Of a stretch of DNA of 64,000 nt, positions 21,816 to 32,454 are shown one piece after another. A program made the position numbers and the translations under genes. The notes beneath the pieces are model-generated. The model did no database searches, was not told the origin of the DNA, and saw nothing but the letters and a program-made list of their open reading frames with translations. How positions within the stretch are numbered: the stretch's first letter is position 1; each line of letters opens with the position of its first letter. Source of the stretch: JACPNO01 sp963825405 (GTDB taxonomy: Bacteria > Acidobacteriota > Terriglobia > Bryobacterales > Bryobacteraceae); assembly GCA_963825405.1 (NCBI GenBank), contig CAWGTB010000015.1, positions 124,001 through 188,000 of the forward strand. Reading direction: 5' to 3'.

Positions 21816-24332
21816 TCAATCCAGGTAAAGAAATTCGTTGGTATTCATCAGCGTCAGGCAGAGCTGCGTCAACCCTGAGGCCTGATGCGCGCCGCCATTT
21901 TCGTGAGACGCCAGATACTCCAGCGCCTTTTTCTGTTCATCCGCCGCCGGGACCCGGCCCAGCGCGCGCCGCCACGCCGCCTGCACCCAGGCGGTGGGAT
22001 TGTCGCCGTATTCCTTGCGAAGATCGGCGGCGAACATCGTTGCCTGCTCAAGCGAAAATTCTCCATTGAGCAGCGTGAGCGCCTGCGGCGCCACCGTGGT
22101 CGAATCCCGCGCTCGCAACTCAGCGAAGTATCCGGCATGTCGAACGATTCGAGCATCGGCATGCGGAACGCCCGCTTCACGTACATGTAGACGCTGCGGC
22201 GATGATACTCAGCGGGATCGCTCCACACCGGCCACTGGCTCTGGTCGCGCATCCCCGCCATCTCTTCCTTGGTAAGCGCGGGAACGACGGATGGCCCGCC
22301 GGCTTTGTCGTTCAGGTCGCCGGCCGCGACCAGAATGGCGTCGCGAATTTGCTCGGCGGCCAGACGGCGGCGGCTCATGTGCCACAGCAGGCGGTTGGCG
22401 GGATCGGCCTTGGCGCTGGCCTCATCGAAGCGCGTCGACATCTGATACGTGTTCGACAGCAGCATCAGCCGCTGCATTTCTTTCACGCTCCAGCCGCGCT
22501 GCACGAACTCCGTAGCCAGCCAGTCGAGCAGTTCCGGATGCGACGGCGGATCGCCCTGGCGGCCGAAATCGTTGGGCGTGGCCACGATGCCGCGGCCGAA
22601 GGTCCATTCCCACAGCCGGTTCACCATCACGCGCGCCGTCAGCGGATGATCGGGTTCGGTCAGCCACAAGGCCAGCGCTTTGCGGCGCTGCGGCACGAAA
22701 GGCTGCTCCGGCGGATCGGGTATATCCCGGCCATCGCTGAGGACGGCGGGAAATCCTGCTCCGACTTTCGGCCCCGGGTTGTTGTAGTCGCCGCGAATCT
22801 CCACATGCTCCTCGGGAACGATGTCGGTGTGGCCCAGCACCGTTGCCGTGGCGTAGTGCGACGGGGCTTTCAGGGCCGCTTCGCCGATCTTGCTCAGCAG
22901 GCGGGTGCGCTCGGCCTTTTCTTCCGGCGTCAGTTCTTTCTCGATCTCGGCCTGACTCACGCCGCGCGCGGCTTCGACTTCCACCGCCATCTCCTGCTGC
23001 TTCTGGGTGCGTTTCTCGCGCGGAATTTTTTCGGCTTCGAGCGCCTCAGCGGAAAACTGCTTGAGCTTCACCGCCAGGATGCGATTCTTGGCGTTTGCCC
23101 CAATCCGGTTGTAAGCGGCCTTCACCTGATCGAGGGCGATCTGCTTCGGATACGCCTGGAAGTAGTCGTACACAAACATCTGGTTCACGACGGGAACTTC
23201 CTTGGGCTCGCTGCCCACAAACACGGCCGCCATGCGGTAAAAATCTTTTTGTGTGATCGGGATCGAACTTGTGATCGTGACAGCGCGCGCAGCCGATCGT
23301 CAGGCCCATGAACGCCGCGCTGGTGACATCGACTGCATCCACCAGGCGTTCGGAGCGATTGAATCTGCCATCGAGCGCGGATTCATGCATCACCGGCGCG
23401 AGCGTGTACAAGCCGGTGGCAATGCGCGATTCCAGATCTCTGGTTTTCTTCTCGGGAACGTAGTAGCTGCCTTCGAGCTCGAGCGTGTTGGGCCACAGCT
23501 CGTCGCCGGCGATTTGCTCCTGCACAAAACGGTTGTACGGCTTGTCGTTGTTGAACGATTGAATCACGTAGTCGCGGTAGCGCCAGGCGTTGGGGAAAAA
23601 GATATCGGTTTCAAAGCCGCCGGATTCCGCGTAGCGCACGACATCGAGCCAGTGCCGCCCCCAGGCTTCGCCGTAGCGCGGCGAGGCCAGCAGCTTTTCC
23701 ACCAGCTTCGGGTAGGCGTCGGCGGAGGTGTCGCTCAGGAATTCGTCGATCTGCTTGCGGAGTAGGCGGCAGGCCGGTCACGTCAAAGTACACTCGGCGC
23801 ACCAGGGTCAATTTGTCGGCGGGCGGCGCGGGCCGCAGATTCTTTTCTTCCAGCTTGGCCAGAACGAAGGCATCGACTGGCGTGCGCACCCACGCGGCGT
23901 CTTTCACGGCGGGCACGGCGGGATGCAGCGGTTTGCGGAACGACCACCAGGAAGGCTCCTTGGCTTTGCGTCTCCTGTCCCCAAGGCGCGCCATTCTGAA
24001 TCCACTGGCGGATGGTTTCGACGTCTTCCGCGGATAGCGTTGCTTTGCCGGGCGGCATTTTGAGATCGCCGGCTTTGCCTGCCACGGCTTGATAGAGCAG
24101 GCTGGCATCGGCATTGCCCGGGACGATGGCGGCGCCGCGCTTGCCGCCTTTCAGAATGGTGTCGCGCTCACGCAGGTCGAGGCCCGGACATTTGCGCCGG
24201 CCCATGACAGCCGGAGCAGTTCTTATCCAAAACCGCACGCGCGCTTTCCGTCTGCGCGGCAGCCGAAGTCAGCAGCAGAGCCGCGCAGCAACACATCCTT
24301 ACAACCGTCATTGGAATTCCCATTTTTCTCAT
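21816..24332 (-). CDS. PSCyt1-DUF1549-DUF1553 cytochrome-type protein, copy 1 (frameshifted)
   Basis: About 835 residues once five or so frame changes are repaired (near 24205, 23970, 23770, 23255 and 22105). ATG 24332 overlaps the stop of the upstream DUF1501 gene as ATGA. A signal peptide is followed by a haem-binding motif CSGCHG and the PSCyt1 domain (GGKRGAAIVPGNADASLLYQ, KMPPGK). DUF1549 follows with WWSFRKP, SPRYGEAWGRHWLDVVRYAE and a second haem site GCARCHDHKFDP, then DUF1553 with HPLTARVMVNRLWEWTFGRG and STTVAPQALTLLN. Known as the planctomycete cytochrome family. The reaction is unknown. It is exported and paired with DUF1501. Confidence 0.87.
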
Positions 24333-25769
24333 CGCAGCAACCGCGCCGCCAGATTATTTTGCCCGCCCACATCGGTGAGCCGGAAATCGCGGCCCTGATA
24401 GAGGAACGTCAGCTTGTCCGGATTCAGGCCCATCAGCCCAAGCATCGTCGGCATGGACGTCGTTGACGTGGACTTTATCTTCCACGGCGCGGAAGCCGAA
24501 TTCATCGGTTGCCCCGATCGCCTTGCCGCCGCGAATCCCACCGCCCGCCATCCAGATGCTGAAGCCGTACGGATTGTGATCGCGGCCATTCTGCCCTTGC
24601 ATGATCGGCGTGCGCCCGAATTCACCCGCCCATACGACCAGCGTGCTTTCGAGCAGCCCGCGCTGTTTCAGATCAGCCAGCAGCCCGCCGATCGGCTTGT
24701 CGACCGCCGCCGCGCCTTCCATGTGATTCTTGTCGCATTCGCCGTGGCCATCCCAGCCGGCGCGATGCAGATGCACGTAGCGCACGCCGCGCTCCACCAT
24801 GCGGCGGGCCAGCAGGCACATGCGTCCGAACTTTTCCGTTTTCTTGTCGTCCATGCCGTACATGCGGCGGATGGGCTCGGACTCGCGCGTTGTGTCGATC
24901 AACTCGGGCGCGGCCATTTGCATGCGGAACGCCAGTTCGTAGTTGGTCATGCGCGCGGCCAGATTGCTGTCGTCGGGGCGCGCTTCGAAATGCTGGCGGT
25001 TCCAGCCGGCAATGCGGTCAAGCATCAGGCGCTGGTCGCTTTTGCCGATTCCGGCGGGCGGCGTCAGATTCTCAATCGCGCTGCCTTCGCTGTGAACGAA
25101 CGTGCCCTGATATTCGGCCGGCAGGAATCCGGAGGCGAACAGCGATTTGTCGGCGATGTTGTTGGAATCCGACATCATCATGTACGCCGGAAGATTGCGC
25201 GATTCGCTGCCGAGGCCGTACAGCATCCACGAGCCCACGCTCGGAAACGCGAGGCGAATCGATCCGGTATGCATCAGGCGCAGCGCCGGGCCGTGAATGA
25301 AGGAATCGTGATAGCAGGAGCGAACGACGGCCAGATCGTCGGCATGCTGGGCGACGTTTTCGAACAGGTCGGAAATCTCCAGTCCCGATTTGCCGCGCTT
25401 GGGAAACTGGCGGCGCGTGCCCATCAGCTTGGCCTGGCCGGCTTGAATGAACTGCAATTGCAGGTCCGCCGAATGGAAACTGGGCGGCAGCGCCTGCCCA
25501 TCGAAGCGCGTCAATTCCGGTTTGGGATCGAACGTATCGACGTGACTGGGGCCGCCTTCCATGAAAAGGAAAATCACGCTGCGGGCTTGCGAGGCAAAAT
25601 GCGGACGCTTGGGCGCGAGCGGATCGGGCGCGGCGGTGACGGCGGCCTGCGCGCGCTCTTCGCTCAGCAGGCTGGCCAGCGCGAGTCCGCCAAAGCCAAA
25701 ACTCGACTTCATCAGGAATTCGCGCCGTGAGTTCGCCAGATCGCGCCGGTTGCAAAAGGATGGGTTCAT
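24329..25769 (-). CDS. DUF1501 secreted protein, copy 2 (frameshifted near the end)
   Basis: About 480 residues. Best start is ATG 25769, two bases after the stop of the upstream DUF1549 gene. SRREFLMKSSFGFGGLALAS is a Tat-type signal. SVIFLFMEGGPSHVDTFDPK, ADDLAVVRSCYHDSFIHGPA, VWAGEFGRTPIMQGQNGRDH and NPYGFSIWMAGGGIRGGKAI are the family landmarks. The frame shifts near 24450; one extra G is removed to give HATMLGLMGLNPDKLTFLYQ and the ending DVGGQNNLAARLLR. It is a close paralogue of copy 1, with nearly the same C terminus, so the pair arose by tandem duplication. Confidence 0.88.
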
Positions 25770-25771
25770 CT

Positions 25772-28310
25772 TCAATCCACGTAAGCGAATTCACTCAAGT
25801 TGAAAATCGTCAGGCACAATTTTGCCAAAGCCTCGGACGGCGGAGCATCGGGATGCGTGCGCCCGAGGCTATCCAGCATCTCGCCCGATTCTTTGCGTTC
25901 CTGTTCCGAAGGCAGACGTCCCAGCGCTTGACGCCAGGCGTCGTTCACGATCTCGTCGCGCTCCGTGCCATCTTTGGCGATCAGTTTTTGCGCGAAGGCG
26001 CGGGCCTGGTCGAACGCATCCCGATTGTTCAAGAGCCACAGCGCTTGCGTCGGCACGTTGGTGACCTCGCGGCGCGGGCAACTCACCGACGTATCCGGGC
26101 TATCGAAAACCGCGAACATTGGGAAGGGAAAATTGCGGCGGACCAGAACGTAAACGCCGCGCCGGTTCTGCTCGGCGGGATCGGCAGACACCGGCCATTG
26201 CCACTTGCTCGCGAGCGATGACGCTTCATCGTCGCTAAGCGGCGGCACCACCGGGCGCCCGCCCATTTTCAAATTCAGCGTTCCCGCCACCGCATGAATA
26301 GCGTCCCACAACGATTCCGCTTCGAGACGCCTGCGGTTCATGCGCCAGAGATATTTGTTCTCTGGATCGACGCGCAGCGCGGCCGCGTCCGAGTCCACGC
26401 TCGACATCTGATAGGTGTTGGATAGCAGGATCAAACGCTGCAGGGCTTTGACGCTCCAGCCGCGCGCGACAAATTCGGTGGCCAGCCAATCCAGCAGCTC
26501 CGGGTGGCTTGGCGGCTGGCCCTGCTTGCCGAAATCGCTTGGAGTGGCCACGATGCCGCGACCGAAGTGCCACGCCCAGATCCGGTTCACCATCACGCGC
26601 GCAGTAAGCGGATGGTCGGGCTGCGTGAGCCAGAGCGCTAGCGCCTTGCGCGCATAGGGCACCGCGTGCGGACCGGCTGTCTCGATCGCACCCGGCTCGC
26701 CGAGAAACGAAGGCAGTCCCGCCGTGACCTGCTCCTTTGGCCAGACCCATTTCGCCGCGCGAAAGAATTTGCACGGGCGGAACCAGCTCGGCGGCGCGGT
26801 GCGCAAGTATTGTGGCAGTGGGGAAATCGAACAAGCCGTCGAAAGGAACTTTCTGGGCGTCGTTTTCCGGCAGTTCGAGCACGGCTTTAGCGATGGTCTC
26901 CAGCCGCTCTTTGCGCTCGGCCTGCTCCTCCGGCGTCATGTCTTTGTCGAATTTGATGGCCTTCACTGCCGTGCTGATATCCGCTGCCAGCTTCTGCTGA
27001 TCGGGCGTCCGCATGGCTTCGGGCGTGTCATAAGCTTTGACGTTTTCGGCCGGAAACCGTTCCTTAATGGCGGCAGTCAGGCGCTCGCGCACGCGGTGCT
27101 CGAAAAGCCGGTAAGCCGACGCGCGCCTCCACCACTGCCAGTAGTTTCGGATAGTGCTGGCTGTAGTCGCGCATCGACATCGCGTGAACCACGGGGACGT
27201 CGGTTTCCTTGCTGTACGCGAAGATGGCCTGCAGGCGGTAGTAGTCGCGCTGCGAAATGGGATCGAACTTGTGGTCGTGACAGCGCGCGCAGCCGAACGT
27301 CATGCCGAGGAATACGGAGCCGGTGGTGTCGGCCCAATCGGTGAACTTTTCGTAGGACAGCCGGCGGGCGTCCATGTTGGATTCGTGCACTTCGGGACCG
27401 AACGTGTAGAGGCCGGTGGCGATGCGGGCTTGCAGGTGCTGCAATTTAGCGGGAGGGATATCGTAGGTTCCGCCCAGATCCAGATTGTCGGGCCAGATTT
27501 CGTCGCCGGCGATTTGTTCCTGCACGAAGCGATCGTACGGCTTGTCTTCGTTGAATGATTGAATCACGTAATCGCGATAGCGCCAGGCGTTGCGAAAGTA
27601 GACGTCGGTCTGGAATCCGCCGGTATCGGCGTAGCGAACCAGATCGAGCCAGTGCTTTCCCCACTCCTCGCCGTAGCGCGGCGAGGCCAGCAGGCGGTCG
27701 ACTAGTTTGGAATAGGCGTGCGGGATCCGGGTCTGCGACAAACTGCTCGATCTCTTCGGCGGACGGCGGCAATCCGGTGAGATCGAAATAGGCGCGGCGG
27801 ATGAGCGCGGCACGGCTGGCAGGCGGTGCGGAATGCAATCCGAGCTGATGCAGTTTCGCGCTAATGAACGCATCGATCGGATTTTCGGCCCCTGCGGGCA
27901 CGGACGGGCGAACCGGCTTGCGGAACGACCACCAGGATGGCGCCGCTTCGGTTGTGGTTTCGCGCTCCCAGCGCGCACCGCCGGCGATCCATTCGCGGAT
28001 CACAGGAAATTTCGTCGGTCGAAAGCGCGTCTTTGCCGGGCGGCATTTTTAGATCGCCCGAGCCGCTGACGGCCTGGTAGAGGAGACTCTGAGCGGGATC
28101 GCCGGGAACAACCGCCGCGCCGCGCTTGCCGCCTTGCAGAAGCGTCTGGCTGCTGCGAAGATCCAAGCCGGACATTTTCGCGGGACCATGACAGCCGGTG
28201 CAATGTTTTTCAAAAACCTGGCGCACGGAGTCTTCGGGCGCGGCCCCAGCGACGGCTGCCATGCAGGCGCCGAGTGCTACCAGGCCCGTCCACTTCATGG
28301 CCAAACGCAT
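25772..28310 (-). CDS. PSCyt1-DUF1549-DUF1553 cytochrome-type protein, copy 2 (frameshifted)
   Basis: About 845 residues after repair of shifts near 28005, 27728, 27105 and 26785; each is explained by one inserted base. Domains in order: signal peptide (WTGLVALGACMAAVAGA), haem motif CTGCHG, PSCyt1 (GLDLRSSQTLLQGGKRGAAV), DUF1549 (PSWWSFRKPVRPSVP, SPRYGEEWGKHWLDLVRYAD, GCARCHDHKFDP) and DUF1553 (HPLTARVMVNRIWAWHFGRG, NVPTQALWLLNNRDAFDQAR). First gene of the long minus-strand operon that runs to the MFS gene at 18168. The promoter lies at 28334-28363, with a LacI-type operator just behind it. Function unknown; probably a periplasmic dihaem redox protein. Confidence 0.87.
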
Positions 28311-28333
28311 CTCGCTTCTCCGTGTACAACTCC

Positions 28334-28363
28334 ATTATCCCTCTAACGAAAAACCTCGGTCAA
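28334..28363 (-). promoter_or_regulatory. Promoter of the tandem DUF1549/DUF1501 operon
   Basis: On the minus strand TTGACC (28358-28363) and GATAAT (28334-28339) are separated by 18 bases. The -10 lies 24 bases before the ATG at 28310. Confidence 0.5.
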
Positions 28364-28370
28364 GGCCTTA

Positions 28371-28384
28371 GTTAATCGATTAAC
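28371..28384. promoter_or_regulatory. Perfect LacI-type palindrome GTTAATCGATTAAC
   Basis: A perfect 14-bp palindrome centred on CG between two divergent promoters. It is 7 bp behind the minus-strand -35 and 20 bp upstream of the plus-strand -35. One bound dimer could control both operons. Confidence 0.65.
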
Positions 28385-28404
28385 CGGACGTTTCAGCCCG
28401 GCGC

Positions 28405-28433
28405 TTGACCATACCGTTCGCGGCATGTACAAT
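28405..28433 (+). promoter_or_regulatory. Promoter of the dehydrogenase-BKACE-esterase operon
   Basis: TTGACC at 28405-28410, 17-base spacer, TACAAT at 28428-28433. The start codon follows at 28466. Confidence 0.6.
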
Positions 28434-28465
28434 CCCACTATCCCGGCCCGCCAGACGCCGGTCTC

Positions 28466-29554
28466 ATGAAAGCCGCCATCATGCGCCAGGTGGGCGCACC
28501 ACTCTCGCTCGAAGACGTCCCTGTGCCGCGCATCGGCGCCGGAGAAGCGCTCATTGAGTCGCACACCAGCGGAATCTGCGGCACCGATCTGCACATTCTG
28601 AGCGGGCATGGCTACGTCCCGGCGCTGCCGCACATTCTGGGGCACGAACCGGCCGGGGTCGTGGTGGAGGTTGCCAGCGGCGTGACGCGAGTGCGGCCCG
28701 GTGACCGCGTGGTTCCGCATCTGTTCTTCTCCTGCAATGAGTGCGTCTACTGCCGCTCGGGCCGTTCTCAGCAGTGCAGCAACTTGAAAGGAATTCTGGG
28801 TGTGCTCTGCCCTGGGGCCTTTGCCGAATACTTCAAGGCGCCGGCCGATAATCTTTTTGTGCTGCCCGATTCGATCCCGTTCGCCGAGGGCGGGCTGATT
28901 GCCGATGCGGTCGTAACCGGATTGCACGCGGTGCGCCGCTCGGGGCTGCAAGCGGGCGATTCGGCGATGGTGCTGGGCGTGGGCGGCGTGGGGCAAATCA
29001 TCGTGCAGATCGCGGCGGCCCAGGGCATTCGGGTGGTTGCCGTTGATATCTCGCCGGAAAAACGGACCTGGCCATCGGCATGGGCGCGAGCCTGGCCTTC
29101 GATTCGTGCCGGCGCGGTTGAGTGCATGCAAGGCGGCGGCGCGAACTGCGTCTTCAACTGCGTGGGCACGCCGGATTCCATGCGCCTGGCGGCTCAAATG
29201 GTCATGACCTGCGGCCGCATCGTAGTGATTGGCGAAGAGCCGGGCGGAGTGCCGCTCGATACCACCGAGATCGCCCAGCGTGAGCTCGAAATCATCGGTT
29301 CGCGCAACGGCACCAAAGACGACATGGCAGAGGCCGTGCGATTGGTCGCCGCCGGGACCGTGCGCCCCTACATTGCCGCACGCTTTCCGCTGAGCCAGAT
29401 TAATGAAGCTTTCGATTGCGTGCGCGCCGGAGCGCTCGGCCGCGTCATCATTGATATTCAGAGATGGAAATTCCAAGGAGAAATAATTTATGGACAAACT
29501 GATTGTGACGGTCACCTGCGATTCGACGATGTCGTATCCGCGCAACCCTTATAA
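28466..29554 (+). CDS. Zinc-dependent medium-chain alcohol/polyol dehydrogenase (frameshifted)
   Basis: About 340-360 residues of the MDR family. Catalytic zinc ligands are in SGICGTDLHI and HILGHEPAGVVVEV. Structural zinc cysteines are in FFSCNECVYCRSGRSQQCSN. The nucleotide-binding motif is MVLGVGGVGQIIVQIAAAQG. Between about 29065 and 29110 the frame slips and returns (one base lost, one gained), so the printed stretch after SPEK should read roughly RDLAIGMGASLAFD. The open frame runs to 29554, 65 bp into the next gene. A one-base error near 29463 would instead end it at TAA 29484-29486, just before the next ATG. It oxidises a sugar alcohol or similar; first gene of the operon. Confidence 0.85.
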   Translation: MKAAIMRQVGAPLSLEDVPVPRIGAGEALIESHTSGICGTDLHILSGHGYVPALPHILGHEPAGVVVEVASGVTRVRPGDRVVPHLFFSCNECVYCRSGRSQQCSNLKGILGVLCPGAFAEYFKAPADNLFVLPDSIPFAEGGLIADAVVTGLHAVRRSGLQAGDSAMVLGVGGVGQIIVQIAAAQGIRVVAVDISPEKRTWPSAWARAWPSIRAGAVECMQGGGANCVFNCVGTPDSMRLAAQMVMTCGRIVVIGEEPGGVPLDTTEIAQRELEIIGSRNGTKDDMAEAVRLVAAGTVRPYIAARFPLSQINEAFDCVRAGALGRVIIDIQRWKFQGEIIYGQTDCDGHLRFDDVVSAQPL

Positions 29555-30380
29555 CCCGCAGGGAATCGACGCTCTGGCCGATGAATACGTGCGCGGCGTG
29601 GCCGCTGGCGCGAGCATTTGCCATCTTCACGGGCCTTATACTCTCGACGCGAAGATCCGGCCCGATGGAACCAAGCTGTCCGATCTCGATCTGCCGGGCT
29701 GGCAGCGCCTGAAAGATTCGATCACCGGCCGCTGCACGTCGATCATTCAGTACGGCATTGCCAACGGGCGCTTCCCGCAGCGCGTCGAGTCCATGAAACA
29801 GAAGCCGGACATGATGTCCATCTGCTTCAACGCTCACGATGAAAGCTTCCAGCCCGATCCCAACTATCCGGCCGTCGAGCTCTACGGAATTCACGATCGC
29901 GGCGAATTGGAACAGTACTGCAAGTTCACGAAGCAGTACGGCGTCAAGCCGGAAGTGGAGGCATTTCACTACGGCGGAATCTGGAACGCGAAGCGTTTTG
30001 TCGACATGGGTATGCTGGACACGCCGGTGTGGACCACGTTCTTCCTGGGCTGGCCGGGCGGCTGCTGGACTCCGCCCACCGTCGAAGCCATGCAGTACAT
30101 GCACAACCACAAGCCTGCCGGATTCAATTACAGCGTCAGCGTGATGGATCCGCCCACGCAGTGGACCGTGCTGACGCAAGCCATCCTGCTGGGCGGCCAC
30201 GTGCGCGTCGGCATGGAAGACAATCCGTACGTCGATCTCAAAGGTACGCTGGCGCGCAGCAATGCGGAGCTGGTCGAAAAGATCGTGCGCATCGCGCGCG
30301 AAGTGGGGCGCGATATTGCTTCCGTTGACGAAGCGCGTAAAATTACCGGCCTTACCCAACCGGCGGCCGTGGCGGTGTAG
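29490..30380 (+). CDS. Beta-keto acid cleavage enzyme family protein (DUF849/BKACE)
   Basis: 296 residues, intact. AAGGAG sits about 10 bases before the ATG. DUF849 enzymes condense a beta-keto acid with acetyl-CoA in a retro-Claisen cleavage, using a zinc bound by two histidines. Here GASICHLHGPYT gives the His-x-His pair, and GGHVRVGMEDNPYVDLKGTL is the characteristic C-terminal motif. Known members act on 3-keto-5-aminohexanoate, dehydrocarnitine, beta-ketoadipate and others; this substrate cannot be predicted. Sitting between a dehydrogenase (which could make the keto acid) and an esterase, it suggests a pathway that oxidises and then cleaves an acid. Confidence 0.88.
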   Translation: MDKLIVTVTCDSTMSYPRNPYNPQGIDALADEYVRGVAAGASICHLHGPYTLDAKIRPDGTKLSDLDLPGWQRLKDSITGRCTSIIQYGIANGRFPQRVESMKQKPDMMSICFNAHDESFQPDPNYPAVELYGIHDRGELEQYCKFTKQYGVKPEVEAFHYGGIWNAKRFVDMGMLDTPVWTTFFLGWPGGCWTPPTVEAMQYMHNHKPAGFNYSVSVMDPPTQWTVLTQAILLGGHVRVGMEDNPYVDLKGTLARSNAELVEKIVRIAREVGRDIASVDEARKITGLTQPAAVAV

Positions 30381-30389
30381 GAGAGAACC

Positions 30390-31256
30390 ATGATCAGAAT
30401 TGCTGTTTTGCTGTTGGCTGCGGGCGTTTGCCTGCACGCCGGGCTGACTTCGGATATCGAATTCGGCCGCGCCCAGGGAGTGCCGCTGCTGCTTGACGCT
30501 TTCGTGCCGGATGGCCCCGGTCCGTTTCCGGCGATCATCTGGGTGCACGGCGGCGGTTTCGTGGCAGGCGATAAGGCGCCGTATCCGAAATCGCTGCTCG
30601 ATCCGCTGGTGAAAGAAGGCTACGCCTGGTTCTCGGTGAATTACCGGCTGGCGCCCAAGTACCCGTTTCCGGCCGAGACGGATGACGTGGAAGCCGCCGT
30701 GCACTTCATCAAGACTCACGCCAAGGATTACAAGGTCGATCCGCGAAGCGGCTGGCGCTGAGCGGCGAATCGGCCGGCGGCCACCTGGTCTCTTTCGTGG
30801 GCGCGAAGCACGCTCCGGGCAATGATGTCGCGGCGGTGATTCCGTTTTTCGGCGAGCACGATCTGGTGGAGCGCACTCACACCAAAGGCCCCTGCATGAT
30901 CGATGGCAAGGTGATTCCCGACCCCGGGCCGATCTGTCTCTCGCCGGGCCTGGCGGCGTTTCTGGGAATTCACGAGCCTGGTCCGGAAGCTGAGCGGATT
31001 ATCAAAGAGGCGTCGCCGGCGACGCACATCCGGAAGAACATGCCTCCCTACCTGTTCATTCACGGCTCGAAAGGATTTCAATGTGCCGGTCGAGCAGTCG
31101 ACCCTTATGTGCGATGCGATGAAGAAGGCCGGCGCGCATTGCGAGTTGATCATCGTCGAAGGCGGCGCTCACGGACGCAGCACGCTGGAAAAGGCCGGCG
31201 GCCCGGATGCGTACATGCCGGCCATGATCGCCTGGCTGAAAAAAGTTCTGCGCTGA
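30390..31256 (+). CDS. Secreted alpha/beta-hydrolase, esterase/lipase type (frameshifted)
   Basis: About 288 residues. Signal peptide MIRIAVLLLAAGVCLHA. The oxyanion-hole motif HGGGF is in IIWVHGGGFVAGDKAP, the nucleophile elbow G-E-S-A-G is in LALSGESAGGHLVSF, and a late GGAHGRSTLE provides the catalytic histidine. This is the hormone-sensitive-lipase-like pattern, as in secreted acetyl- or feruloyl-type esterases. The frame shifts near 30752 (one base missing) and near 31073 (one extra G). It would release acyl groups outside the cytoplasm and so feed the pathway. Third gene of the operon, converging on lacI. Confidence 0.82.
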
Positions 31257-31274
31257 AGGTGGGACCTGCCCCAC
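31257..31274. repeat. Partial copy of the 2039-2096 repeat arm
   Basis: GTGGGACCTGCCCCAC at 31259-31274 closely matches the end of the right arm at 2081-2096. It also lies between two convergent stop codons. Only one arm is present, so it is a remnant or a minimal unit. Confidence 0.45.
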
Positions 31275-32317
31275 TAACGGTCTGGCGGGGGCGGGCCTAC
31301 CGACTGGCGGATTACCAGCTTCACCGGCAGGAGCAAGTTCTGCGGGGCATGGTACTTGCCTTCGATCGCTCCGGAGACCAGCTCGAAGGCCTGCTTGCCT
31401 ACGTCGTACATCGGCGTGGATACGGTCGTCAGCTTGGGCTGGGTGAACTCCGACATCACCGTGCCGTCAAAGGAGGCTACCGAAATCTGCCCCGGAATTT
31501 CCAGATTCTGCTCCCGGAGAAAACGCAGCGCGCCCACGCCTACGGTGTCGCTGAAGGTGACGATGGCCGTGGGCCGCTTGCGGTTCAGCATCCACAGGCG
31601 GCTGCACGCGTCGTAGCCGCCGCTGAGTGAAAGCGCGCCGGTTTCGACTAGCGATGGCTCATGCAGCAGGCCATATTTGCGCGCGTAGCGCTGAAACGCG
31701 GCCAGCCGCTGGCGGATGGGCAGCACAGCCGGTTCACCCGAGATGTAGGCGACGCGCCGGTGGCCGATCGAAGCCAGCATCTCAACCGTCATACGCACGC
31801 CGGCACTGTAGTCGGCAGAAACCTGATGGAACAAAGGCGGGTTTAAGTGGCGGTTCACCAGAATCAGCGGGAAGCGGCTTTCCTGCAGGGCGCGCCAGAA
31901 TCCCTCCAGTTTCGGCTTTTCCTTAGTGAACGGAGGCGCGGCGATGATGCCGTCCACGCGCAGGCTGGTCATTTCCTTGACGCGCAGCGCGTATCCGTCC
32001 ATGTCGTAGGAGCCGTTGCTGAGCAGCACGTGATAGCCCAAGGCGCGCGCGGCGTCTTCGATTCCCTTGAAGACTTCGCTGTAGTAGGGATCGCTGCTAT
32101 TGGGCACAATGACGCCGATCAGATTGGACGTGCCCATCACCAGGGCGCGGGCCACGCGGTCCGGCTCGTACTTCATCTGATCGATCATTTTCCGGACGCG
32201 GACTTTGGTGGCTTCGGAAATGCGGGGATGATTGCGGAGAGCCAGCGAGATGGTGGTGGTGGAAAGCCCCAGCTTCCGGCCGATGTCCTGGAGTGTAATC
32301 TTGCCTTTCAAACCCAT
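31274..32317 (-). CDS. LacI-family transcriptional regulator
   Basis: 347 residues, intact. N-terminal helix-turn-helix ITLQDIGRKLGLSTTTISLA followed by the hinge region and NLIGVIVPNSSDPYYSEVF, the start of the periplasmic-binding-like sensor domain. The domain ends near TQPKLTTVSTPMYDVGKQAF. LacI-type proteins bind CG-centred palindromes and respond to a sugar or sugar-derived ligand. The gene is divergent from the Ldh2 gene with a matching site between them, so it is probably autoregulated. It is the best candidate reader of the five dyads listed here. The ligand is unknown. Confidence 0.94.
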   Translation of the reverse strand: MGLKGKITLQDIGRKLGLSTTTISLALRNHPRISEATKVRVRKMIDQMKYEPDRVARALVMGTSNLIGVIVPNSSDPYYSEVFKGIEDAARALGYHVLLSNGSYDMDGYALRVKEMTSLRVDGIIAAPPFTKEKPKLEGFWRALQESRFPLILVNRHLNPPLFHQVSADYSAGVRMTVEMLASIGHRRVAYISGEPAVLPIRQRLAAFQRYARKYGLLHEPSLVETGALSLSGGYDACSRLWMLNRKRPTAIVTFSDTVGVGALRFLREQNLEIPGQISVASFDGTVMSEFTQPKLTTVSTPMYDVGKQAFELVSGAIEGKYHAPQNLLLPVKLVIRQSVGPPPPDR

Positions 32318-32404
32318 TTACTGTAACTCAAAACCCGGCGGTTCGTGACCCGGGGCCGCCTGGCCACAACCGGTGGCTTTTGGAAAAAAGCGCATCGGGA
32401 TTCC

Positions 32405-32432
32405 TTGAAAGTACTCCAAAACACAGTATAAT
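32405..32432 (+). promoter_or_regulatory. Promoter of the Ldh2 transcript
   Basis: TTGAAA at 32405-32410, 16-base spacer, perfect TATAAT at 32427-32432. Transcription would begin near 32439. Confidence 0.65.
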
Positions 32433-32438
32433 GGGCTA

Positions 32439-32454
32439 GATTAATCGTTTAACC
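32439..32454. promoter_or_regulatory. LacI-type operator at the Ldh2 transcription start
   Basis: GATTAATCGTTTAACC keeps the central CG and matches the 39641-39656 site at 14 of 16 positions. It begins 6 bases after the -10 box, the classic position for repression. Confidence 0.65.

Noticed and set aside
31081..31256. Esterase ending early, with a separate downstream gene
   Set aside because: Removing one G near 31073 joins it to a perfect hydrolase C terminus with the catalytic histidine and a stop at 31254-31256.
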